Source: Thiobacter sp964445085
Lineage (GTDB): Bacteria > Pseudomonadota > Gammaproteobacteria > Burkholderiales > Thiobacteraceae
DNA: 28,661 nt
Reading direction: 5' to 3'
Assembly (NCBI GenBank): GCA_964445085.1
Contig: CAYUJV010000028.1
Coordinates: 1-28,661 of the forward strand
The notes under the pieces were generated by a model that had not been told where the DNA came from, made no database searches, and saw nothing but the letters and a program-made list of their open reading frames with translations. Of the stretch, positions 9,268 through 16,637 are shown piece by piece (the first letter of the stretch is position 1; each line of letters begins with the position of its first letter). The translations under genes were made by a program, and so were the position numbers.

Positions 9268-10569
9268 TCACTCTGTTTGTAAAGGCATTTTGCTGTCCAC
9301 GTCCAGGGTTCCGGCGGGGTAGATGCGCACCACCTTCACCACCCGGTCCTGGGTCTGCACGATTTCCAGCGGGTGGCCGCCAATCTTGAGGCTGGTTCCC
9401 GCTTCCGGAATGTCCTGAAAGTGCTCCAAAATCAATCCGTTCAAGGTGCGCGGGCCATCCAGCGGAAAGTGCGTGCCCAGCTTTCGGTTCAGTTCGCGCA
9501 GGCCGCTGCTCCCATCCACCAGCCAGCTGCCGTCTTCCTGGGGTCGGAATTCCCCGCCCCGGCTCGGGGCCTGGGTCGTAAACTCGCCGACGATCTCTTC
9601 GAGAATGTCCTCCAACGTAAGCAAGCCCTGGAGTTCGCCGTACTCGTCTACTATTAACCCAATTTTCCGTTGATTTTCCTGAAAGTTTTGTAACTGGGTG
9701 AATAACGGAGTACCCATCGGAATGAAATACGGCTCGCGCAGGATTTTCTTGAGCCCTTCCGCGTCCAGTTCTCCTGCCCGCACCTGGTGCAGCACCTGCC
9801 GCGCGTGCAGCAGTCCGATGACGTTGTTGAGCTCGCCTTGGTATACCGGAAGCATGGTGTGGTGGCTGGTGGTCAGCTGGCCCCAGATTTCCTCCTGTGG
9901 CGCCTCGATATCAATGGCCTCGATCTGGCCGCGGGGCGTCATGACGTCGTCCACCGTGATCTGCTCCAGATCGAACAGGTTGAGCAGGATGCTCTGGTGT
10001 TTCTGGGGCATGAAGCCGCCGGATTCCAGCACCAGGGTGCGCAGTTCCGGCAGGCTCAACTTGTCATGCTCCACCGCCTGCGGGCGCAGCCGCATCATCC
10101 ACAGCAAGGCTCGCACGAACAGGTTTACGAACCAGACTGCCGGGTAGAGCAGCCTGAGCAGGGGGCGCAGCAGATAGGCTGCGGGAAAGGCCACGCGTTC
10201 GGGGTAGGTGGCGGCGATGACCTTGGGCGTCACTTCGGCGAACACCAGGATCAGGAAGGTCACGGCGAGGGTGGCGATCGTGACGGCGAACTGGCTGCCG
10301 CCGAGCAGGCGCACCGCGATGATGGTGACCAGGGCTGCCGCGGCGGCGTTCACCAGGTTGTTGCCGAGCAGGATGACGCCCAGCAGTTTGTCGGTCTTGG
10401 CGAGCAGGCTGCTGGCGAGCCTCGCGCCGCGGTGCCCCTCCCGCGTCAGATGCCGCAACCGGTAACGGTTGAGCGACATCATGCTGGTTTCCGACAGGGA
10501 AAAGAATGCCGAGAGGAACAACAGCACCGCCAGCGCGATCAGCAGCGCGCTTATGGGGATATCGTCCAA
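9268..10569 (-). CDS. corB: CorB/YfjD-like transporter (DUF21/CNNM plus CBS pair)
   Basis: A 433-aa inner-membrane protein closely resembling E. coli YfjD/CorB. The first ~190 residues form the CNNM/DUF21 membrane domain (LSAFFSLSETSMMSLNRYRL, LLGNNLVNAAAAAL, FAEVTPKVIAATYPERVA). A CBS pair follows (~205-330, DVMTPRGQIEAID; VDEYGELQGLLTLEDILEEIVGEF), then a CorC/HlyC domain to the end. The family is linked to magnesium/cobalt handling. The start is TTG at 10569, chosen because it gives the same N-terminal length as E. coli YfjD and keeps the first membrane helix; the first in-frame ATG (codon 30) would cut into it. It follows the ypjD homologue with a 54-base gap. Confidence 0.9.
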   Translation of the reverse strand: MDDIPISALLIALAVLLFLSAFFSLSETSMMSLNRYRLRHLTREGHRGARLASSLLAKTDKLLGVILLGNNLVNAAAAALVTIIAVRLLGGSQFAVTIATLAVTFLILVFAEVTPKVIAATYPERVAFPAAYLLRPLLRLLYPAVWFVNLFVRALLWMMRLRPQAVEHDKLSLPELRTLVLESGGFMPQKHQSILLNLFDLEQITVDDVMTPRGQIEAIDIEAPQEEIWGQLTTSHHTMLPVYQGELNNVIGLLHARQVLHQVRAGELDAEGLKKILREPYFIPMGTPLFTQLQNFQENQRKIGLIVDEYGELQGLLTLEDILEEIVGEFTTQAPSRGGEFRPQEDGSWLVDGSSGLRELNRKLGTHFPLDGPRTLNGLILEHFQDIPEAGTSLKIGGHPLEIVQTQDRVVKVVRIYPAGTLDVDSKMPLQTE

Positions 10570-10623
10570 GAATTGAGCCTATGCGACGGGATGGACCGAT
10601 TGTCGGAGGCGGCTACGGCCTTG

Positions 10624-11454
10624 TCAAGGCACGCGGTGCAGGAGGATCTCGAGGACCGTCTTGGTGCCGACGTAGGCGAGGATCAGGGCCGCGAACCCGG
10701 ACAGGCTCCAGATCAATGCCGTGCGCCCACGCCAGCCGTAGATGCGGCGGCCGGCAAGCAGCGCGGCGTAGATCAGCCAGGACAGGATGGCGAACACGGC
10801 CTTGTGCTGGGTGAAGTAGGCAAAGGAGACCGGCTTGCCGAACAGTTCTTCCGAGAACAGCATGCCGCTCGCGAGGGTGATCGTCAGCAGCACGAAGCCG
10901 GTGCCGATCAACTGGAAGAGCAGGCGCTCCATGGTCATCAGCGGCGGCAGTGCGGTCAGCGCGGTCAGTTCGCGCGCGTGCAGCCGCTTCTCCGCGAGCG
11001 CCATCACCACGCCGTGCAGCGCCGCGATGGTGAAGAGGGCGTAGGCGAGGAAGGCGGTCAGAAAATGCGCCTTGAACAGGGCATAGCCGCCGTAGGGCAG
11101 CAGGTGGGTGTCCCCGATCAGCACCGGCAAGAGCGCGCCGACGGCCGCGATCGGCAGCACGATCGGGTTCAGCGCCTCCAGGTGGTAGCGCATGCTGCTG
11201 ACGCCGTAGAGGATCAAAGTCAGCCAGGTGATGAGCGAAATGGCGATGGTCACGCCCATGTTGAAACCGGCGGGGGTGAAGACCAGCCGATACAGCAGCC
11301 ACCCGTGGAGTAGGACGGGCACGACGATCGCGAGCCGCTCGGCGGCGCGCGTCGCCCCGGCGGTGGTGGCGCTCTGCCACTTCATGCCCCAGCAATAAAA
11401 CGCAATCCCCGCGTAGAGCACGGCCGTCAGGATGGACAGGAAAAGGGGCGACAT
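10624..11454 (-). CDS. YpjD/CorE-like cytochrome c assembly family membrane protein
   Basis: A 276-aa protein with about eight hydrophobic helices, of the CcsA-like 'cytochrome c biogenesis' family (E. coli YpjD/CorE). GDTHLLPYGGYALFKAHFLTAFLAYALF-type central segments and FGKPVSFAYFTQHKAVFAILSWLIY near the C-terminus fit this family (segments at about 115-145 and 213-237). The tryptophan-rich haem motif of true CcsA/CcmC proteins is not seen. It is divergent from ffh and upstream of the corB-like gene, the same neighbourhood as in E. coli, where ypjD and corB lie beside ffh. The start is ATG at 11454; the frame upstream is antisense to ffh and not coding. Confidence 0.85.
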   Translation of the reverse strand: MSPLFLSILTAVLYAGIAFYCWGMKWQSATTAGATRAAERLAIVVPVLLHGWLLYRLVFTPAGFNMGVTIAISLITWLTLILYGVSSMRYHLEALNPIVLPIAAVGALLPVLIGDTHLLPYGGYALFKAHFLTAFLAYALFTIAALHGVVMALAEKRLHARELTALTALPPLMTMERLLFQLIGTGFVLLTITLASGMLFSEELFGKPVSFAYFTQHKAVFAILSWLIYAALLAGRRIYGWRGRTALIWSLSGFAALILAYVGTKTVLEILLHRVP

Positions 11455-11476
11455 GGATGAGGTAAAATACGCATCT

Positions 11477-11504
11477 TTGCGTTGGGCACTCGGGCGATTA
11501 TAGC
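11477..11504. promoter_or_regulatory. Divergent promoter region between ypjD-like gene and ffh
   Basis: On the plus strand TTGCGT (11477-11482) and TATAGC (11499-11504) are 16 bases apart, placed about 29 bases before the ffh ATG. On the minus strand the overlapping ATTATA (11497-11502) reads as a perfect TATAAT, 42 bases before the ypjD-like start. A second plus-strand -10 candidate, TAAAAT, is at 11463-11468. None has a strong -35. Confidence 0.4.
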
Positions 11505-11532
11505 GCAGCCCGCATGCATCCGAATTGGACCT

Positions 11533-12876
11533 ATGTTCGACAATCTCACCGGCCGCCTTTCCGGCCTCATCAAGAATCTGCGCGGTCAGGCCCGGCTGAC
11601 CGAGGACAACATCTCCGACGCCCTGCGCGAGGTGCGCATGGCCCTGCTCGAGGCCGACGTGGCGCTGCCGGTGGTGAAGGACTTCATCGCCCATGTCAGG
11701 GAGCGGGCGCTCGGGCGCGAGGTCATCGGCTCCCTCACCCCGGGCCAGGCGCTGATCCAGGTGGTGCACGAGGAGCTGACCCGGCTCATGGGCGAGCGCA
11801 ATGCCGCGCTCGACCTCGCCACCACGCCCCCGGCGGTGATCCTGATGGCCGGCCTGCAGGGCTCCGGCAAGACCACGACCTCGGCCAAGCTGGCGCGCCT
11901 GCTGAAGGAGGAGAAGAAAAAGGTCCTGCTGGTGAGCTGTGACGTGTACCGTCCGGCGGCCATCGACCAGCTGCGGCAGCTCGGCAAGCAGCTGCAGACC
12001 GATTTCTACGAGGCGCCCGCGGGTGCCAAGCCGCTCGCCATCGCCACGAGCGCCCTCGACTACGCGCGCACGCACTATTACGACGTGATGATCGTCGACA
12101 CCGCCGGGCGGCTGGCGATCGACCAGGCGATGATGGACGAAATCCGCGCCTTGCACGCCGCGCTCAAGCCGATCGAGACCCTGTTCGTGGTGGACGCGAT
12201 GCAGGGCCAGGACGCCGTCAACGTCGCCAAGGCCTTCAACGAGGCGCTGCCGCTCACCGGGGTCGTGCTGACCAAGCTCGATGGCGATGCGCGCGGCGGC
12301 GCGGCACTCTCCGTGCGCCAGATCACCGGCAAGCCGATCAAGTTCGCCGGCGTGTCCGAGAAGCCCACCGGCCTCGAACCCTTCCACCCGGAACGCATGG
12401 CCTCGCGCATCCTCGGCATGGGCGACGTGCTGTCGCTGATCGAGGAGGCGAAGAAGCAGGTCGACCAGGCGGAAGCGGTCAAGATTGCAAAGAAGCTCAA
12501 GTCGGGCAAGGGCTTCGACCTCGAGGACTTCAGGAACCAGCTGCAGCAGATGCAAAAGATGGGCGGGCTGTCGGCCCTGCTCGACAAACTGCCGGGCAAT
12601 CTGTCCCAGGCCGCAAAGGGGCAGCAAGTGGACGACCGCGCGCTGCGCCGCGTGGAAGGCATCATCAACTCCATGACCCCGCAGGAGCGCGCCGACCCCG
12701 CCATCCTCAAGGCCTCGCGCAAGCGCCGCATCGCGGCCGGCGCCGGGGTGCAGGTTCAGGAAGTGAACCGCCTGCTCAAGCAGTTCGAGGACATGCAGAA
12801 GATGATGAAGTCCTTCAGCAAGGGCGGACTGGCCAAAATGATGCGCGGCATGAAAGGCATGCTGCCGGGCATGTGA
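11533..12876 (+). CDS. ffh: Signal recognition particle protein Ffh
   Basis: A 447-aa SRP54 GTPase that binds 4.5S RNA and signal sequences and hands nascent membrane proteins to FtsY. It has the N helical bundle (1-85) and the G domain with the P-loop GLQGSGKTTTSAKLA starting near residue 105. DVYRPAAIDQLR, DTAGR and TKLDGDARGGAALS follow. The methionine-rich M domain runs from about 325 to the end, finishing KGGLAKMMRGMKGMLPGM. I chose the ATG at 11533 (MFDNLTGRL), the normal family start; 17 upstream codons are open but look non-coding. Convergent with the C39-type peptidase gene. Confidence 0.98.
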   Translation: MFDNLTGRLSGLIKNLRGQARLTEDNISDALREVRMALLEADVALPVVKDFIAHVRERALGREVIGSLTPGQALIQVVHEELTRLMGERNAALDLATTPPAVILMAGLQGSGKTTTSAKLARLLKEEKKKVLLVSCDVYRPAAIDQLRQLGKQLQTDFYEAPAGAKPLAIATSALDYARTHYYDVMIVDTAGRLAIDQAMMDEIRALHAALKPIETLFVVDAMQGQDAVNVAKAFNEALPLTGVVLTKLDGDARGGAALSVRQITGKPIKFAGVSEKPTGLEPFHPERMASRILGMGDVLSLIEEAKKQVDQAEAVKIAKKLKSGKGFDLEDFRNQLQQMQKMGGLSALLDKLPGNLSQAAKGQQVDDRALRRVEGIINSMTPQERADPAILKASRKRRIAAGAGVQVQEVNRLLKQFEDMQKMMKSFSKGGLAKMMRGMKGMLPGM

Positions 12877-12915
12877 GCCACCAAGCTCAAGCTGAAAGTT
12901 ACAGGTTGCGGGTGA

Positions 12916-13884
12916 TTAGCGGGAGTTGCGGCTTGCAGGCTGCAGCTTGCTGCTGATTTCCGCCAGCGTCTCCCGCGCCGCGCGCTGATCGCCTGCCAGC
13001 GCCACCGCCTGCCGGGCGATCTTCACCGCTTCGTCGTAGCGCCTCTGTTCGGCCAGAACCAGCGCCAGATTGTTGAGAGGCATCCACTCCTGCGGATGGT
13101 CCGCCGCCGCCTGGCGAAAGGCGAGCTCGGCGTCCTTCCACTGCTTCAGCGCATAGGCCGTGTTGCCGAGCCCCATGCGTGCGGTCAGATTGTTCGGCCA
13201 GCGTTGCAGGGCGGTCCGGTAGGCGAGGTTCGCCGCCCGCGTCTGCCCCGCGCGCTCCAGCGCCGCCGCGGCCTGCACGTAGGCGGCTTCCGCTGCGGTG
13301 GCCGGCAGCCGCGTCGGCGGCACGGCGAGCATGGCCCAGTAGCCGCTGCGGGCCCAGGTGTGCTCGAAGGTGCCGAGCGGCATCACTTCGCGCGCAGTGA
13401 CGCCGGAACGCAGGATCACGTCTTCGCGCGGCAGGTCATAGCCCACGACCACGGCGTAATGCCACAGCGGCAGAATCGACAGGCCCAGGTTCTGCAGCAC
13501 GATAACCGGCGTGCCAGATTCGACTTCGCGCAGCAAGTCATTCAGCGATGGCGCCAGCGGATAGGCGACCAGCCCGTGGCGCCGCGCGGTCGCCAGCATC
13601 TCCACCTGCAGGCTGCCTTCACGCCCGGGCAGATAGACCTGCGGCGTGAGCGCCTCGGGCGAGACGGCAACGCCGGAGGCGTTGAGTGCGGTGGCGAGCG
13701 CGGCCGGACCGCACTGGTGCGTCTCCTGGGGGAAGAACGGCACGGCGGTGAGTTCCGCTTGCGGCGGCAGGGGCGGCGGTGCCTGTCGCAGCGCCGTGAG
13801 CTGCGGCGTGCCGGCGCAGCCGGCGAGGGCCGCGCAAAGCGCAACGCCCGCCCAGAGGCGGGCGCGGCGGTTCGGCGGATGCAC
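12916..13884 (-). CDS. PA2778-like C39-type cysteine peptidase lipoprotein with TPRs
   Basis: A 322-aa protein with a lipoprotein signal (LAGC, lipidated Cys23). It has a papain-like C39 domain: Cys58 in HQCGPAALATAL and His142 in LPLWHYAVVVGYD, with ILRSG following where the third catalytic residue would be expected. From about 195 to 305 it carries tetratricopeptide-like helical repeats (RAANLAYRTALQRWPNN, KDAELAFRQAAADHP, YDEAVKIARQAVAL). This is the architecture of the Pseudomonas PA2778 family. The start is GTG at 13884, three bases after the stop of the PA2779-like gene. The C-terminal codons run into a low-complexity repeat tract (12890-12955). The substrate is unknown; no bacteriocin transporter is present. 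Confidence 0.85.
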   Translation of the reverse strand: MHPPNRRARLWAGVALCAALAGCAGTPQLTALRQAPPPLPPQAELTAVPFFPQETHQCGPAALATALNASGVAVSPEALTPQVYLPGREGSLQVEMLATARRHGLVAYPLAPSLNDLLREVESGTPVIVLQNLGLSILPLWHYAVVVGYDLPREDVILRSGVTAREVMPLGTFEHTWARSGYWAMLAVPPTRLPATAAEAAYVQAAAALERAGQTRAANLAYRTALQRWPNNLTARMGLGNTAYALKQWKDAELAFRQAAADHPQEWMPLNNLALVLAEQRRYDEAVKIARQAVALAGDQRAARETLAEISSKLQPASRNSR

Positions 13885-13887
13885 GGA

Positions 13888-14289
13888 TCAGCGGATGGGC
13901 CGGGTGAAGGGGAATACCTTGGTGAAGCCGAGAATGTCCGTCACCAGCAGCACCAGGAACACGAACACGATCACGCCCAGCACGTCGCCGCCGGCCGGCA
14001 CCTCGTCCAGCTTCTGGCTCAGCTGCGCGACTTCGTCGTCCGTCATGGCGGCAACCCGCGACTTGGCGTCGCCTGGGTTCACCCCGTGCTGCTCGAGCGC
14101 TTGCCGCACGTCGGCGCGCTCCAGCAGGCCGAGGACATGCGCGCGCTGGGACTGGGCCTGGGGACTGGCGTGGGCGGCAACCTGTTCGGTGGTCACCAGA
14201 CCCGCCTGCGCGGTTTGCAGCGGCAGGGTGACGCACAGCAGGATGCCAAGGGCGATGCGGCTGGTGGCGCGGATGAAGGGAGAATGCAT
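13888..14289 (-). CDS. PA2779-family secreted/membrane protein
   Basis: A 133-aa protein with an N-terminal signal peptide (about 1-29, ending TAQA) and a soluble segment of about 70 residues containing VAQLSQKLDEVPAGGD. One C-terminal membrane helix follows (102-121, VLGVIVFVFLVLLVTDILGF). This matches the PA2779 family, which pairs with PA2778 peptidases; the pairing is reproduced here with a 3-base gap. GAGGAAG upstream is a good ribosome binding site. Function unknown. I infer that it anchors or is processed by its partner. Confidence 0.82.
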   Translation of the reverse strand: MHSPFIRATSRIALGILLCVTLPLQTAQAGLVTTEQVAAHASPQAQSQRAHVLGLLERADVRQALEQHGVNPGDAKSRVAAMTDDEVAQLSQKLDEVPAGGDVLGVIVFVFLVLLVTDILGFTKVFPFTRPIR

Positions 14290-14353
14290 GTCGGTCTTCC
14301 TCTCTTGGCGATGACTATCGCTTCATTCTAGGAAACGCAGGGCGGGGCGCCCA

Positions 14354-14770
14354 TTACGACTTGTTCATCGCCACGGACTGCGCCAGCAGCTGCACCAGCT
14401 CCGGTTCCAGGTCGATGCCCAGGTCATCGCCAGGGTTGATGACGATGCCGAAGCCGGTGTCCATCTTCTCCAGCACCCACTTGAAGTCGGTCAGCAGGCC
14501 GCCGCGGAAATCGGGATAGTGCTCCAGGAAAGGCTTGGCCCGCTCCGGGCTGGTGAACAGGACGAGGGAGGACAGGCCGTCCGGGTCCTGCACCACCAGC
14601 GGACGTGCCTTGGTCGAGCGCTGGATGCCGCCGACGGCGCTGTCGTCCTGTACCGGCATGAAGATCTGCGCGTCGACCAATTGCTTCATGAAGACTTCGC
14701 TCGGCGTGTCGCCCACCTGGGCGGCGTAGAGCTGGCGCTCGAGGTCGTTTCTGAGTTGGGATTCTTCCAT
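14354..14770 (-). CDS. SseB-like protein (single N-terminal domain)
   Basis: A 138-aa soluble protein resembling the SseB N-terminal domain: RQLYAAQVGDTPSEVFMKQLVDAQIFMPV, LVLFTSPERAKPFLEHYPDF and LLTDFKWVLEKMDTGFGIVINPGDDLGIDLEPELV (three segments at about 13-40, 69-88 and 92-125). E. coli SseB has a second, C-terminal domain that is missing here, as in many single-domain relatives. The role of stand-alone members is not known. The ATG at 14770 has AGGTGA upstream. An inverted-repeat element lies between it and the amidohydrolase. Confidence 0.78.
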   Translation of the reverse strand: MEESQLRNDLERQLYAAQVGDTPSEVFMKQLVDAQIFMPVQDDSAVGGIQRSTKARPLVVQDPDGLSSLVLFTSPERAKPFLEHYPDFRGGLLTDFKWVLEKMDTGFGIVINPGDDLGIDLEPELVQLLAQSVAMNKS

Positions 14771-14891
14771 CGGGGATCACCTGTTGAGGCGTGCTCCCCG
14801 GCGCTGGCGGAGAGGCACAGTTGCATGACATTCTGCGCGCCGGCCGGGGGTCGGGCAAGTCCGCTCCCCCGGCGGCAGGGCGCATCCCGAC

Positions 14892-15019
14892 TAGGGAAGC
14901 TCTGCAAAAGTACTGCGCAGCCCGTCTGCCCGCCTGCGATGCTCGCTGTACTTCCTTGTACAGGTGCGCTTCTCGGCGGCCAGCCGGGCTTGCTCGCGAC
15001 CTTTTGCAGAGCTTCCCTA
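14892..15019. repeat. MITE-like inverted-repeat element, copy C (complete)
   Basis: A 128-bp element bounded by perfect 19-bp inverted repeats (TAGGGAAGCTCTGCAAAAG and its complement). TA is present at both outer ends, as expected if TA was the duplicated target. The centre has the stem CTGTAC/GTACAG around TTCCTT (14946-14963). Outer and middle segments can pair too, so a transcript would fold into a long hairpin. It has no coding capacity of its own. Its right end supplies the TAG stop codon of the amidohydrolase gene (15017-15019). Confidence 0.88.
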
Positions 15020-16183
15020 ACGCTTCAGCAGGTGCTCCGTCAGCTTCACCCAGTAGCTGGCGCCGATCGGCAGCACTGCGTCGTTGAAGTCGTAGCGCGG
15101 ATTGTGCAGGGTGCAGCCGCCTTCGCCGGGGCCGTTGCCGACCCAGACGTAGCAGCCGGGCTTTTCGCGCAGCATGTAGGCGAAATCCTCCGCGCCCATG
15201 GACGGCGGCAGGTCCGTGCGCACGTTGTCGGCTCCCACCAGTGCGGCGGCGATGCCCCGGCACAGTTCGGCTTCGCGCAGGCTGTTGATGGTGGGCGGGT
15301 AACCGCGGCGGTAGGTCACCTGCGCCTGCATGCCGTGGGCCGCGGCGATGCCGGAGGCAAGGCGCTCCATGGCCGCTTCGACCTTCTCCTGCACCTCGGG
15401 GCGAAAGCTGCGCACGGTGCCGCCGAGGGTCGCCTCCGGCGGAATGACGTTGTATGCCTCGCCGGCATGGAAGCGGGTCACGCTTACCACCGCGGAATCG
15501 GTGGGGTCGGTGTTGCGGCTGACGATGGACTGCAGGGCCTGCACCAGCGCCGCGGCGGCCAGCACCGGGTCGAGGCCCTGGTGCGGCATGGCGGCATGGG
15601 CGCCGTGCCCGCGCAGCACGATGTCGAACTGGTCCGTGCCGGCCATCGCCGGTCCCGCGTGCACCGCGAACTGGCCCACCGCCAGGCCCGGCCAGTTGTG
15701 CATGCCGAACACCGCATCCATGGGAAAGCGGGTGAACAGGCCCTCCTCGATCATGGCCCGTGCGCCGCCTTCGCCTTCCTCGGCCGGCTGGAAGATGAAA
15801 TACACCGTGCCGTCGAAATTGCGGGTCTGCGCCAGGTGTTCGGCGGCCGCCAGCAGCATCGCGGTATGGCCGTCGTGGCCGCATGCATGCATCCTGCCGG
15901 CATGGCGCGAATGGTGCGGGAAACTGTTCTGCTCCTGGATCGGCAGGGCGTCCATGTCGGCGCGCAGGCCGATGGCCTTATGCGAGCTGCCTGCGCGCAG
16001 CACGCCCACCACCCCCGTGCCCGCCAGGCCGCGATGGACTTCGACGCCGGCGGCTTCCAGCCAGCGCGCGACCACGTCGCTGGTGCGGCGTTCCTCGAAC
16101 GCCAGTTCCGGATGGGCGTGGATGTCGTGGCGCAACGCGGTCAGGCGCGGGAGTTCGGATTGGAGGCGGGGGATGATCTGCAT
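15017..16183 (-). CDS. M20-family amidohydrolase (hippurate / IAA-amino-acid hydrolase type)
   Basis: A 388-aa metal-dependent amidohydrolase of the M20D group, which splits N-acyl amino acids such as hippurate. Metal ligands and catalytic residues are present: HACGHDGHTAML (Cys101, His103), FQPAEEGEGGA (Glu135, Glu136) and MHNWPG (His162). The dimerisation domain carries GHGAHAAMPHQGLDP. It is full length; the last residues are WVKLTEHLLKR. The start is ATG at 16183 (MQIIPRL), directly before the conserved LRHDIHAHPELAFEE region. The stop TAG lies inside the terminal repeat of the mobile-like element, so the present 3' end was probably created or fixed by that insertion. True substrate unknown. 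Confidence 0.92.
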   Translation of the reverse strand: MQIIPRLQSELPRLTALRHDIHAHPELAFEERRTSDVVARWLEAAGVEVHRGLAGTGVVGVLRAGSSHKAIGLRADMDALPIQEQNSFPHHSRHAGRMHACGHDGHTAMLLAAAEHLAQTRNFDGTVYFIFQPAEEGEGGARAMIEEGLFTRFPMDAVFGMHNWPGLAVGQFAVHAGPAMAGTDQFDIVLRGHGAHAAMPHQGLDPVLAAAALVQALQSIVSRNTDPTDSAVVSVTRFHAGEAYNVIPPEATLGGTVRSFRPEVQEKVEAAMERLASGIAAAHGMQAQVTYRRGYPPTINSLREAELCRGIAAALVGADNVRTDLPPSMGAEDFAYMLREKPGCYVWVGNGPGEGGCTLHNPRYDFNDAVLPIGASYWVKLTEHLLKR

Positions 16184-16328
16184 GGCCGGTCCGGAGCGTG
16201 GTATGTCCGTCTGGCGAAAGATTATGCCACGCGTGGCCCGGCCCGGCGCGCAAGCTTCACCAAGTTTTAACGCTGAACTTACCCTGCCGCGCCGGGTCAA
16301 CGTCTAGTATTCAAAAGCATCGCCAAGA

Positions 16329-16544
16329 ATGTCCCTCAGTCTGCGGCCATCCCCGACCATGCCCAATCCGCCCCTCCCGGAGCCACTGTGTTGCCCGCAC
16401 TGCGGCGAAAGCGTGCAGCGCATCCATCGTCGTCTCCTCGACCACATGATGTCGCTGCTGCGGCCCGTACGCCGCTACCGTTGCGACAACCCGGCCTGCC
16501 AGTGGGAAGGTACCCTGCACTGGCGCAGGCGCCGCCGTCACTGA
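16329..16544 (+). CDS. Small zinc-ribbon-like protein
   Basis: A predicted protein of 71 aa (61 aa if the ATG at 16359 is used). It has two cysteine pairs spaced like a zinc ribbon: CPHC (Cys22, Cys25) and CDNPAC (Cys52, Cys57), with an arginine-rich connecting helix (RIHRRLLDHM...RPVRRYR) and a basic tail. The pattern of CPHCG...RYRC....CxWEG looks like a real family seen as short orphan genes in betaproteobacteria, though I cannot name it. No strong ribosome binding site precedes either ATG. It lies 93 bases upstream of the c-di-GMP gene on the same strand. Function unknown; nucleic-acid binding is a guess from charge and fold. Confidence 0.6.
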   Translation: MSLSLRPSPTMPNPPLPEPLCCPHCGESVQRIHRRLLDHMMSLLRPVRRYRCDNPACQWEGTLHWRRRRRH

Positions 16545-16637
16545 CGCCCCGTATTTGTACGGTTGCCGGCAGGCGAGATGCTAAGATGAACCTAGACCAG
16601 CGGCATATCGCCGGGGGTCCAGGGAGAGCCGGCCAGC

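Noticed and set aside
9787..11313. A 508-codon plus-strand frame
   Set aside because: Antisense to the corB-like and ypjD-like genes; Gln/Asp/His-rich and without domains.
11455..12627. Long upstream extension of the ypjD-like frame
   Set aside because: It runs antisense through ffh. The real protein begins at the ATG at 11454, where hydrophobic helices start.
14424..15884. A 486-codon minus-strand frame spanning the amidohydrolase, repeat and SseB genes
   Set aside because: Out-of-frame reading through two real genes and the repeat; the RASPAGRREA-type stretch is simply the translated repeat.
14519..16270. A 583-codon plus-strand frame through the repeat
   Set aside because: Antisense to the SseB-like and amidohydrolase genes; open only because of high GC.
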